This document shows positions 26,735 through 35,321 of a DNA stretch of 41,449 nt, piece after piece. Under the pieces are notes generated by a model, which saw nothing but the letters and a program-made list of their open reading frames with translations, ran no database searches and was not told where the DNA came from. Numbering within the stretch: the stretch's first letter is position 1; each line of letters starts with the position of its first letter. A program made the position numbers and the translations under genes. This stretch comes from an uncultured Acidimicrobiaceae bacterium (GTDB lineage Bacteria > Actinomycetota > Acidimicrobiia > Acidimicrobiales > RAAP-2), in NCBI GenBank assembly GCA_937881055.1, contig CALGFJ010000029.1, positions 1-41,449 of the forward strand, read 5' to 3'.

Positions 26735-29205
26735 AGATCTCACTCTCGTGGTTGCGCGAGTTCGTCGACGTCACCGAGTCGACTGAGGAGCTTCGTTCGA
26801 TCCTCGACGACCTCGGGTTGGTCGTTGAAGGCATCGACCTCATCGGTGAAGGACTCGAGGACGTCGTCGTGGCGCGGATCGACGAGATACGGGCCATCGA
26901 CGGAGCGGACCGAGTACGACTCGTCGTGGTTGACGCCGGGCACGGACCGCTAGAAATAGTCTGCGGCGCGATGAACATCGACCTCGGCGACCACGTGCCA
27001 CTGGCTCCGGTGGGCGCCGTGTTGCCGGGAGGATTCGAGATCGCGCGAAGAGAGATGCGCGGTGTGACGTCAAACGGCATGTTGTGTTCGGCCCGGGAGT
27101 TGGGCCTCGGTGACGACCATCGAGGACTGATGCTGCTCGACGACGTCATCGAACCGGTCGTGGGCGTGAGGCTGTTGGAAGCCCTGTCGATCACGCCCGA
27201 CGTCGTCTTTGACATCACCGTCGAAGGGAATCGTCCGGACGCGTGGTCCGTGGAGGGCGTCGCGCGCGACCTCGCGACGCGACTCGGTCGAGCGCTGGCG
27301 TCACCCTCACTCGCTGAACCCAATGGGGAAGAGTCGAGTGCGTCGTTCGCGTCGGCCGGCATCGACGCCCCGGACCTCTGTGGGCGGCTGACCGTGTCGG
27401 TCCTTCGTCACGTGCGCGTGGGACCGTCGCCGTCGTGGGTCGTCGAGCGAGTTCAGAGCGCGGGGATGCGAGCCATCTCCAACGTCGTCGACGCCTCGAA
27501 CTTGGTGATGCTCGAACTCGGCCAACCCACGCACCCCTACGACGCCGCCCACGTCGCGAATCGAACGATTCAGGTCCGACGAGCGCGACCGGGCGAGACA
27601 CTCGAAACCCTTGACGGCGTCGAACGAGACCTCGCGAAGGCCGGACGGGGATTGGGAGACACGGGGGAGGACTGCGTCATCGTCGATGGCGACGACGTCG
27701 TCATCGGGCTCGCCGGCATCATGGGCGGTGCGACGAGTGAGATCAGCGACGCGACGACCGACGTGTTGCTCGAAGCCGCGTACTTCGATCCGATGAGTAT
27801 CGCGCGCAGTTCCAAACGGCACGGTCTTCGCAGCGAAGCTTCCAACCGATTCGAACGCGGCGTCGATCCGCAGCTGGGTCTTCGCGCGGCCGCACGGTTC
27901 GTCCACATCCTTCGCGAGAGCTGTCCGGAGTTGGAATGGCTCCGCGATCCGCTCGACATCGCGGGTTCGACCCCGACACCACCGACCATCGAGCTCTCCG
28001 AGCGCGATATTGAGCGCGTGCTCGGCGTCATGATTCCGAACGATGACGTGATCACGATCCTGCGAGGCCTTCGCTTCCAGGCGACCTCCTCCGGTGACCG
28101 TTTCTCGGTGACGCCACCGACGGCACGACCGGACGTGCGCAGCGGCTCGGCCGGTATCGCCGACGTCATCGAAGAGATCGCCCGGCTCTACGGCTATCGT
28201 CGACTGCCTCGCCACGTGCCGACGTGGCCCGAACCGGGCGGACTGAGCGATCGCCAGAAGTTGCGACGACGTGTGCGTGACGTGGTCGTGGACCTGGGCG
28301 CCGCTGAGTGCTGGACCCCGACACTGGGTAGTGACGCTGACTTTGACCTCCTGCATCCCGGCGTGGCGCGAGTGCGCATCACGAACCCGCTCGCGTCCGA
28401 CGAGGCCGTTCTGCGCGCCACGATGATCACGGCCCTCGTCCGCGCGTGGGTACGGAACCTAGAACGTGGCACGGGCGACGTGGTGCTGGCCGAGATCGGT
28501 ACTGTCTTCACCCACCCCGATGCGACTCCGACGCCGCGGATGACCAAGGGTGGGGTGAGCGGTTCGGTCACGCTGTCACTGCCCCAAGAGAACGAACGAC
28601 TCACCGTGCTACTTGGTCGCGAAGACGACGACGCCACGTCGGCGGTCGCGTTCTGGGCGACACTCGCCGAGCGAATCGGACTCGCCGACGTGGTCGTGCG
28701 CTCCAGTGAGACGGCCACAACGGGTTTCCACCCGACGCGCTGCGCCCAACTCGTTGACCGAGCGTCCGGCGCCGTCCTCGGATGGGTGGGGGAGGTCGAC
28801 ACGGTGCTCGTCGACGGGGTCAACACCTCGGTTTCTTCGGGTCGTCTCGGGCTCCTCGACGTTGACTTCGATGCGTTGTGCGACAAGGTTCGAGCGACAC
28901 GGCGAAGTGAATTCGCGAAAGTGCCGAGTCGCTTTCCGAGTGCCGTCATCGACTTGGCCTTCGTCACGCCCACGTCGGTACACGCCCAGGACCTCGCGTT
29001 CGAACTGCGCGGCGCCTCGGAGTTCGTCGAAGAGGTCGAGCTCTTCGACGTCTATCAGGGCAGCAACCTTCCCGCCGGTACGCGCAGCCTCGCCTACAGC
29101 GTGCGCTTCAGTTCCGACGACAGCACGCTCAGCGAGAAAGATGTGACCCACGCTCGGCGTCAATTGATCGCCCGCGCCGAGTTACTGGGCGCAACACTGC
29201 GCTGA
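26731..29205 (+). CDS. pheT: Phenylalanine-tRNA ligase beta subunit
   Basis: MKISLSWLREFVDV; MRAISNVVDASNLVMLELGQPTHPYDA; ferredoxin-fold anticodon-binding C-terminus; GTGA overlap with pheS. Confidence 0.96.
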   Translation: MKISLSWLREFVDVTESTEELRSILDDLGLVVEGIDLIGEGLEDVVVARIDEIRAIDGADRVRLVVVDAGHGPLEIVCGAMNIDLGDHVPLAPVGAVLPGGFEIARREMRGVTSNGMLCSARELGLGDDHRGLMLLDDVIEPVVGVRLLEALSITPDVVFDITVEGNRPDAWSVEGVARDLATRLGRALASPSLAEPNGEESSASFASAGIDAPDLCGRLTVSVLRHVRVGPSPSWVVERVQSAGMRAISNVVDASNLVMLELGQPTHPYDAAHVANRTIQVRRARPGETLETLDGVERDLAKAGRGLGDTGEDCVIVDGDDVVIGLAGIMGGATSEISDATTDVLLEAAYFDPMSIARSSKRHGLRSEASNRFERGVDPQLGLRAAARFVHILRESCPELEWLRDPLDIAGSTPTPPTIELSERDIERVLGVMIPNDDVITILRGLRFQATSSGDRFSVTPPTARPDVRSGSAGIADVIEEIARLYGYRRLPRHVPTWPEPGGLSDRQKLRRRVRDVVVDLGAAECWTPTLGSDADFDLLHPGVARVRITNPLASDEAVLRATMITALVRAWVRNLERGTGDVVLAEIGTVFTHPDATPTPRMTKGGVSGSVTLSLPQENERLTVLLGREDDDATSAVAFWATLAERIGLADVVVRSSETATTGFHPTRCAQLVDRASGAVLGWVGEVDTVLVDGVNTSVSSGRLGLLDVDFDALCDKVRATRRSEFAKVPSRFPSAVIDLAFVTPTSVHAQDLAFELRGASEFVEEVELFDVYQGSNLPAGTRSLAYSVRFSSDDSTLSEKDVTHARRQLIARAELLGATLR

Positions 29206-29228
29206 TCTCGTGGCCGGAACCCGTCGAC

Positions 29229-29240
29229 TAGGTTGCCCTC
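29229..29240 (+). promoter_or_regulatory. Leaderless-type -10 for thioesterase gene
   Basis: TAGGTT then 6 nt (gccctc) to GTG 29241. Confidence 0.5.
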
Positions 29241-29945
29241 GTGATTGAGTTCGTCGCGCCGAGTGGCCGGGGTCGACAGTTCAGCGGACAGTTCCGCGTG
29301 CGCCTGGGCGACGCCGACGAGAGCGGCATCCTTCGCCTCGATGGCGTCGCGCGAGTCCTCCAAGACGTGGCGACCGATGACTGGGAAGAGTCCGGTCTCG
29401 AATCGACGGACACGTGGGTCGTTCGCCGAACTGCGGTTCGGGTGGCCGACGGTGGCCGCTGGCCGCGTTACACCGAATTACTGACCGTGACGACGTGGTG
29501 TGGTGGTGTCGGCGCGGCGTGGGCCGAGCGACGCACGAATATCTCGTCGCACGGCGAACTCCTCGTTGAAGCCGTTGCGCTCTGGGTGCCCGTCGACCCA
29601 TCGGGCCATCCGGTTCGCATCAAACCGGCGTTCTACGAGGTGTACGGAGAAGCCCTCCAGGGACGAAAGGTGTCCGGTCGTGTGCCGGCACCGGAAGTTG
29701 ACGGCGGCGCGCAGTATCGGACGTGGCCCCTTCGTCGCTCGGATTTCGACATCGTGGGCCACGTGAACAACGCCGCCGTATGGCAGGCCGTCACCGAGGT
29801 CGTCACCACTCCGGTCTCGTCGGTCAGCGTCACGCATCACGGTGCTATCGAGAGGGGTCACGACGTCGTCATCGCGTACGTCCCCGATTCACTCTGGCTT
29901 CTGGTCGACGATCAGGTCCGCGTCTCGGTTCAGTACGCCGAGTAG
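29241..29945 (+). CDS. Acyl-ACP thioesterase-like, double hot-dog protein
   Basis: RLGDADESGILRLDGVARVLQDVATD...; second hot-dog DFDIVGHVNNAAVWQAVTE. Confidence 0.8.
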   Translation: MIEFVAPSGRGRQFSGQFRVRLGDADESGILRLDGVARVLQDVATDDWEESGLESTDTWVVRRTAVRVADGGRWPRYTELLTVTTWCGGVGAAWAERRTNISSHGELLVEAVALWVPVDPSGHPVRIKPAFYEVYGEALQGRKVSGRVPAPEVDGGAQYRTWPLRRSDFDIVGHVNNAAVWQAVTEVVTTPVSSVSVTHHGAIERGHDVVIAYVPDSLWLLVDDQVRVSVQYAE

Positions 29946-30812
29946 CTCCGAGGACGGCTCCACTTTGGTGCGACTCGTCGCGAAGATGCAACCCACGAGG
30001 ACGAGCGGGAAACCAAGGACGATTCCCGCGGTGAGTGCTTCGTGAAGTCCGACCACGCCGAGCACGACCGCGATCGCGGTGTTGAAATACGTGACGACCA
30101 CCGAGCGAGACGATCCCACCTCTTTCACGAGTTCGAAGAACACCAGGAACGCCGTCGCGGTGCACACGACCGACAACACCGCCATGCAGCTCCACGTCTC
30201 ACCCGAGACGTGCGCGGGCCAGTGAGTGAGCGCCCACGGAGTCCAGCAGATCGCGACGAAGGCGGTCGCCCCGGCGACGACGACGACTCCGGGGACGTGG
30301 GCCAACTTCGTCGAGAGGATCATCGGCCCGATGCAGTACCCGAGGGCTACGACCATCATGAGCCCGATCCACGTGATCGATCCGCCCCGAAGGTCGAGGC
30401 CCACGAGGAAGGCCACCCCGAGCGCACCGATCCCGAGACCGAGGTACCGGCGTCGCGAGATGTGCTCTTCGGTACGTCGGAACCGTTGCGCGAGCACGGC
30501 GAAGAGCGGGACGCAGCAGATCAAGAGACTGGTGAGTGAGCTCGAGATGTGCTTTTCCGCGGTCGACATGCAGTACCAGGGGATCCCGAATTCGACGACG
30601 CCGAAGATGATGATCCAGCGCACGTTCTTGATGAGCACGGGGATCTGTCTTCGCGCGACGACGATGGGGGCCAAGAGCAGTGAAGCGGGAGCGGTCCGCC
30701 AGAGGACCATCACCCCGGGATCGAGTTGACGCACGGCCACGCGAATCAGCAGATACGGGATGCCCCAGATCACCGCCATCGCCAAAAAAAGGGTCCAACC
30801 ACGCCGCGACAT
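29889..30812 (-). CDS. EamA/DMT-family permease
   Basis: About ten hydrophobic segments; VIWGIPYLLIRVAVRQLDPGVMVLWRTAPASLLL; start at 30812 fits the leaderless -10 (alternative ATG at 30821). Confidence 0.85.
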   Translation of the reverse strand: MSRRGWTLFLAMAVIWGIPYLLIRVAVRQLDPGVMVLWRTAPASLLLAPIVVARRQIPVLIKNVRWIIIFGVVEFGIPWYCMSTAEKHISSSLTSLLICCVPLFAVLAQRFRRTEEHISRRRYLGLGIGALGVAFLVGLDLRGGSITWIGLMMVVALGYCIGPMILSTKLAHVPGVVVVAGATAFVAICWTPWALTHWPAHVSGETWSCMAVLSVVCTATAFLVFFELVKEVGSSRSVVVTYFNTAIAVVLGVVGLHEALTAGIVLGFPLVLVGCIFATSRTKVEPSSELLGVLNRDADLIVDQKPE

Positions 30813-30825
30813 GGCGCTCATTCTA
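30813..30825 (-). promoter_or_regulatory. Leaderless-type -10 for the EamA gene
   Basis: Minus strand TAGAAT-gagcgcc-ATG (7 nt). Confidence 0.5.
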
Positions 30826-30842
30826 GTGGTCGCGAAATTGAC

Positions 30843-30883
30843 TTGCGTTTTTATGTCTCCATGTGCATAAAATGTCATTATGC
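30843..30883 (+). promoter_or_regulatory. argC leaderless promoter with ARG-box-like palindrome
   Basis: TTGCGT (30843) N19 TAAAAT (30868-30873), 6 nt to ATG 30880; GCATAA (30865-30870)-N7-TTATGC (30878-30883). Confidence 0.6.
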
Positions 30884-31896
30884 GTGTTGGAGTCGTTGGC
30901 GCCACTGGGTACGCCGGGTCAGAGATACTTCGACTCTGCGCGTCGCACGCCGACCTTGAGGTCGTGCTCGCCACGGGTGAGACCAACGCCGGGAAACGAA
31001 TTCGTGACCTCGTGCCCGCCCTCGCCGCGGCCTATCCGTCGATGGTCTTTCGTGACACGAACGCCGTTCTCACCAGCGACGTTGACGTGGTCTTTCTCGC
31101 ACTGCCGCACGGTCAGAGTCAGAAACTGGTGCCGCACTTACTCGAACGTCGTATCAGCGTCGTCGATCTGGGGGCGGACTTTCGACTGAAGGACGAAAAG
31201 GAGTACCACGCGTGGTACGGGGATGCGCACGCGGCCCCGGCGCTGCTCGCGAGTTCGGTCTACGGACTCGTCGAACGACACCGCAAAGAGTTGGTCGGCG
31301 CGACGTTGATCGCCGTACCGGGCTGTTATCCGACGGCGAGCATCCTCGCGCTCGCTCCGTTCCTCGACGCGGAGTTGATCGAACGTCGCGGCATCGTCGT
31401 CAACGCTCTTAGTGGGACCTCGGGCGCCGGAAGAGCCGCGAGCGACCGCCTGCACTTCTCTCGCCTTTCCGGAAACGCCGAGGCGTACGGTCTGCTGTTG
31501 CACCGCCATACCCCGGAGATACAACAAGAACTCGACGCGGAGCTGCTCTTCACGCCCCACCTGGTCGCGACGAGCCGAGGAATGTTGGTTACCGCCTACG
31601 GTCGCGTGTGTGACCCGTCGCTCACCACGGAGTCAGCGCTCGACCTCCTTCGCGCGACGTACCGCGATGACCCCTTCGTGGTCGTCGTCGATGAGCCGCC
31701 GTCACTGAAGGACCCGGTGGGGAGCAATCTCTGCTTCGTGAGCGCGCGCGTCGACGCGCGCACCGGGTGGTTGGTCGCCATGAGTTCGATCGACAATCTG
31801 ATCAAGGGTGCGGCCGGTCAGGCGATCCAAGCCTGGAACGTAGCGAACGGGCGTGACGAGACGATGGGGCTCCCGATGACCGGCGTGACACCGTGA
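30880..31896 (+). CDS. argC: N-acetyl-gamma-glutamyl-phosphate reductase
   Basis: MRVGVVGATGYAGSEILRL; VPGCYPTASILAL; GTSGAGR. Confidence 0.96.
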   Translation: MRVGVVGATGYAGSEILRLCASHADLEVVLATGETNAGKRIRDLVPALAAAYPSMVFRDTNAVLTSDVDVVFLALPHGQSQKLVPHLLERRISVVDLGADFRLKDEKEYHAWYGDAHAAPALLASSVYGLVERHRKELVGATLIAVPGCYPTASILALAPFLDAELIERRGIVVNALSGTSGAGRAASDRLHFSRLSGNAEAYGLLLHRHTPEIQQELDAELLFTPHLVATSRGMLVTAYGRVCDPSLTTESALDLLRATYRDDPFVVVVDEPPSLKDPVGSNLCFVSARVDARTGWLVAMSSIDNLIKGAAGQAIQAWNVANGRDETMGLPMTGVTP

Positions 31897-32684
31897 ACTG
31901 CGTCGTCGTGAAGATCGGCGGTCACGCGTTGGATTCTCTCGCCCCGTCGTCACCGGTGTTGATCGACCTCGCTCACGATGTCGCCGATCTGCGTGAGCGG
32001 GGCGTGAACGTCGTCGTCGTGCACGGCGGGGGACCGCAGATCGCCGAACTGCTCAGTCGAGTCGGTATAGAAAGTAAGTTCCACGACGGTCTTCGCATTA
32101 CCGACGTCGAGACGATGCACTACGTGTTGATGGCGCTCTCCGATGTCAACGTCCGTATCGTCGCGGCACTCAACGACGCCGGGCTCGCGAGTGTCGGGTT
32201 GTGCGGGGCCGACGCCTCCCTTCTTCGTTCGGAGTCCGTGGGTGAACCGCACGACCGCGTCGGTGATGCGCCGCTCGTCGACCGAACCATTCTCGACGCT
32301 CTCTGGTCGGCCGGATTCACGCCGGTGGTGAATCCCGTCGCGACGGATAAGGACGCCGAAGCGCTCAACTGCAACGCCGACGCCGTGGCGGGCGCCCTCG
32401 CCGCCGAACTGAGCGCCGACGTGCTCGTGCTCTTAAGCGACATCGATCAACTGCTCGCCAATGTCGAAGATCCGAAATCGGCGATGGCGACGGTCTCCGG
32501 CGATGAGATTGAGGCGATGCAACGCTCGGGGGCGGCACGTGATGGGATGACGCCAAAGTTGGCCGCGGCCCGAGACGCCCTGCACGGTGGCGCCGAGAGG
32601 ATCCTCCTGGCGAACGGCACCCGCGCGCACGCGTTGCGCGAAGCCCTCGCGAGATCAATACCGACGACGGAGGTAGTGCGGTGA
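31893..32684 (+). CDS. argB: Acetylglutamate kinase
   Basis: VVKIGGHAL, VVVVHGGGPQI, LNCNADAVAGALAAEL, GMTPKLAAA. Confidence 0.95.
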   Translation: MNCVVVKIGGHALDSLAPSSPVLIDLAHDVADLRERGVNVVVVHGGGPQIAELLSRVGIESKFHDGLRITDVETMHYVLMALSDVNVRIVAALNDAGLASVGLCGADASLLRSESVGEPHDRVGDAPLVDRTILDALWSAGFTPVVNPVATDKDAEALNCNADAVAGALAAELSADVLVLLSDIDQLLANVEDPKSAMATVSGDEIEAMQRSGAARDGMTPKLAAARDALHGGAERILLANGTRAHALREALARSIPTTEVVR

Positions 32685-33604
32685 CCCGCCATTTCTTGAC
32701 CATTGAGCAGCAGAGCCAGTCGGACCTGGACTTGATCTACGAGCTCGCGACGTCACCCTTCGATGATGAGACGTTGAAGGGTCAGGGCGTCGCCTTGTTG
32801 TTCGAACGCCCGAGCCTGCGCACGCGCGCATCGAGTTCCGCGGCCGTGCACGAGCTCGGCGGGTACGCCACGTTCTTCAACGACGAGGAGATCGGCCTCG
32901 ACAGCCGAGAATGTGCCGAGGACGTCGGTCGCACGTTGGCTGAGATGTACGCGATCGCCGGACTGCGCGTGCGCAATCACGCGATATTCGAGCGCATGCG
33001 CGCCGCGACCAATGACCGGATGTCCCTGATCAACTTGCTCAGCGGCGTCGCCCATCCCACTCAAGCCATCGCCGACGTCCTCACGATCGCCGATCAGTTC
33101 GCGAAGGGCGACGTCCATGGACTCGACGGGCTCGAAGTCGCCTACGTGGGCGACGCCACGAACGTGACGCGCTCACTCGCGATCGCGCTGTTGCGTCTCG
33201 GAGTGAACGTCGTGGTTGGCGCGCCGCCCGGATACCAACTGGCCGTCGGGGGACCCGAAGACCCGACGTCGATCAAGGGTCCGGGCACGCTGCGCCAGAC
33301 CGAATCTGCGCCCGACGCCGTCAAGGCGGCTGACGTGGTCTACACCGACGCCTGGGTCTCCATGGGCATGGAGCGCGAGACCGAGAAGCGTCGTCGCGAC
33401 CTCGCTTCATTCCGAGTGGATGAGAATCTACTCAAGCTCGCCAAGAAGCGCACGGTGCTGATGCACTGTTTGCCCGCGCACCGTGGCGATGAGATCACGA
33501 ACGCGGTGCTCGATAGCGCCCAGTCGCTCGTGTGGCGTCAAGTGTTTCACCGTCGTTCAGCGATGATCGGCGTTTTACGTTGGATCAAAGAGGAGAGTTC
33601 ATGA
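32681..33604 (+). CDS. argF: Ornithine carbamoyltransferase
   Basis: LLFERPSLRTRASS, HPTQAIADVLTI, VLMHCLPAHRGDEI; arg operon context. Confidence 0.93.
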   Translation: MTRHFLTIEQQSQSDLDLIYELATSPFDDETLKGQGVALLFERPSLRTRASSSAAVHELGGYATFFNDEEIGLDSRECAEDVGRTLAEMYAIAGLRVRNHAIFERMRAATNDRMSLINLLSGVAHPTQAIADVLTIADQFAKGDVHGLDGLEVAYVGDATNVTRSLAIALLRLGVNVVVGAPPGYQLAVGGPEDPTSIKGPGTLRQTESAPDAVKAADVVYTDAWVSMGMERETEKRRRDLASFRVDENLLKLAKKRTVLMHCLPAHRGDEITNAVLDSAQSLVWRQVFHRRSAMIGVLRWIKEESS

Positions 33605-34095
33605 CCAAAACCCAGCGCCAACACCGTATTGGCGAATTAATCGAGCGAGAGAGGATTTCGACCGCCGCCCAGTTGGTGACGCGGTTGCAATCCGAGGGCA
33701 TCTCCGCCACCCAGGCGACGGTCACCCGCGACCTCCAAGAGCTCGGCACCATCAAGGTCCGCGACGAGAACGGCGTGCGACGCATCGTCACCGCCACCGC
33801 TTCGAACTTCACCCACGCGCCGTTGGATCACCTGCGTCGGATGATGGGCGAATGGGTGGTCTCGGTCGAGAGTTCCGAGAACCTCGTGGTCGTTCGAACT
33901 CCGCCGGGATGTGCGCACGTCGTGGCATCGGCCCTGGACCGCAGTGCCCTCGACGGCGTGCTCGGGAGCGTCGCCGGGGACGACACCGTCCTGGTGATTG
34001 CCGAGGAGCGGCGCGGAGGAATGTCGCTCGCCACGGAGTTCCGCACCCTCGCGGGACTGGATGATACGCCCGCCGGACCGAAGAAAGATAAATAG
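33601..34095 (+). CDS. argR: Arginine repressor
   Basis: RQHRIGELIERERISTAAQLVTRLQSEGISATQATVTRDLQELGTIKV wHTH; C-terminal arginine-binding-like domain. Confidence 0.95.
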   Translation: MTKTQRQHRIGELIERERISTAAQLVTRLQSEGISATQATVTRDLQELGTIKVRDENGVRRIVTATASNFTHAPLDHLRRMMGEWVVSVESSENLVVVRTPPGCAHVVASALDRSALDGVLGSVAGDDTVLVIAEERRGGMSLATEFRTLAGLDDTPAGPKKDK

Positions 34096-34097
34096 TC

Positions 34098-35321
34098 GTG
34101 ACGAAGCGTGTGGTGCTGGCCTACAGCGGAGGACTCGACACGTCGGTGGCGATCCGCTGGATGATCGAAGAGTGGGGCGTGGAGGTGGTCGCGGTACTGG
34201 TCGACGTGGGCCAGGACGTTGACGGCGCGGAAAGTTTCGAGGACATCCGGAGTCGCGCCCTCGTGGCCGGAGCGATCGACTTCGTCCTCGTTGACGCGCG
34301 TCAGGAGATGGCCGAGGAGTTTTGCGCCAAGGCGATCGCCGCCAACGCCCGCTACGAGAACAAGTATCCGCTGGTCTCGGCGTTGTCGCGTCCGGTGATC
34401 GTGCGACACCTCGTCGCCCAGGCTCGCCGTTTCAACGCCCAAGCCGTCGCCCACGGTTGCACGGGTAAGGGCAACGATCAAGTGCGTTTCGAGGTCGGTA
34501 CCCACGCTCTGGCCCCGGACCTCGAGGTGCTCGCTCCGGCGCGCAACTGGGGGATGACGCGAGCCGACTCCGTCGACTTCGCCGAGAAGTGGGAGATCCC
34601 GATCAAGGCGACCAAGGAGAAGATCTATTCGATCGACGAGAACCTCTGGGGACGCGCTATCGAGTGCGGCGCCATCGAAGACCCGTGGGCCGCGCCACCC
34701 GAGGAGCCCTACACGCTCACTCGCGTCACCGACCGAGAGCCGGTCGAGCTCACGGTCAGCTTCCATGAAGGCGTCCCGGTCGCGCTCGACGGTGTCGCCA
34801 TGAAGTTGGCCGACCTGATCCAGGACCTGAACGTCCGAGCCGGAGCCACCGGCTTCGGTCGGCTCGACATGGTGGAGAATCGTCGAGTCGGGATCAAGAG
34901 TCGCGAGGTCTACGAGTGTCCGGCGGCGCTTGCGCTCATCGCGGCCCACGCCGATCTCGAAGACCTCGTGCTCGAGCGCGACGTGCATCACGAAAAGGGC
35001 CGATTGGAGACACGATGGTCCGAACTCGTTTATGACGGCATGTGGTTCTCGCCGCTCAAAGAGGCGCTCGACGCATTCATCGCCGACACTCAACGACACG
35101 TGAGCGGAGACGTGCGACTGCGCTTCGAGGCGCCGGGACTCTTGCGTATCGTCGGTCGACGCAGCCCCAAGGCACTGTACGACTACGGACTGGCCACCTA
35201 CGACGCGGCCGACACGTTCCGACACGCCGACTCCGAGGGTTACGTCCGGATCTACGGACTCGGCGTGAAGACCTGGGCCCAACGCCAGGGTGCCAAGAAC
35301 GCGACGCCGCCGTCATCATGA
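34098..35321 (+). CDS. argG: Argininosuccinate synthase
   Basis: VVLAYSGGLDTSVAIRWM; HGCTGKGNDQVRFE; SIDENLWGRAIECG. Confidence 0.97.
   Translation: MTKRVVLAYSGGLDTSVAIRWMIEEWGVEVVAVLVDVGQDVDGAESFEDIRSRALVAGAIDFVLVDARQEMAEEFCAKAIAANARYENKYPLVSALSRPVIVRHLVAQARRFNAQAVAHGCTGKGNDQVRFEVGTHALAPDLEVLAPARNWGMTRADSVDFAEKWEIPIKATKEKIYSIDENLWGRAIECGAIEDPWAAPPEEPYTLTRVTDREPVELTVSFHEGVPVALDGVAMKLADLIQDLNVRAGATGFGRLDMVENRRVGIKSREVYECPAALALIAAHADLEDLVLERDVHHEKGRLETRWSELVYDGMWFSPLKEALDAFIADTQRHVSGDVRLRFEAPGLLRIVGRRSPKALYDYGLATYDAADTFRHADSEGYVRIYGLGVKTWAQRQGAKNATPPSS

Noticed and set aside
33040-33080. HPTQ instead of HPCQ in ArgF, possibly suggesting aspartate carbamoyltransferase
   Set aside because: HPTQ also occurs in bona fide OTCases such as E. 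coli; MHCLPAHRGDEI and the operon context support OTCase.
33828-35282. 484-aa minus-strand ORF opposite argG/argR
   Set aside because: GC-rich shadow ORF; the + strand encodes clear ArgG and ArgR, and the minus translation has low-complexity His/Asp/Arg composition with no motif.
35042-35317. N-terminal extension of the ORF-track argH (562 aa)
   Set aside because: Alternate-frame reading of argG; ArgH starts MTLWSGRF at 35318.
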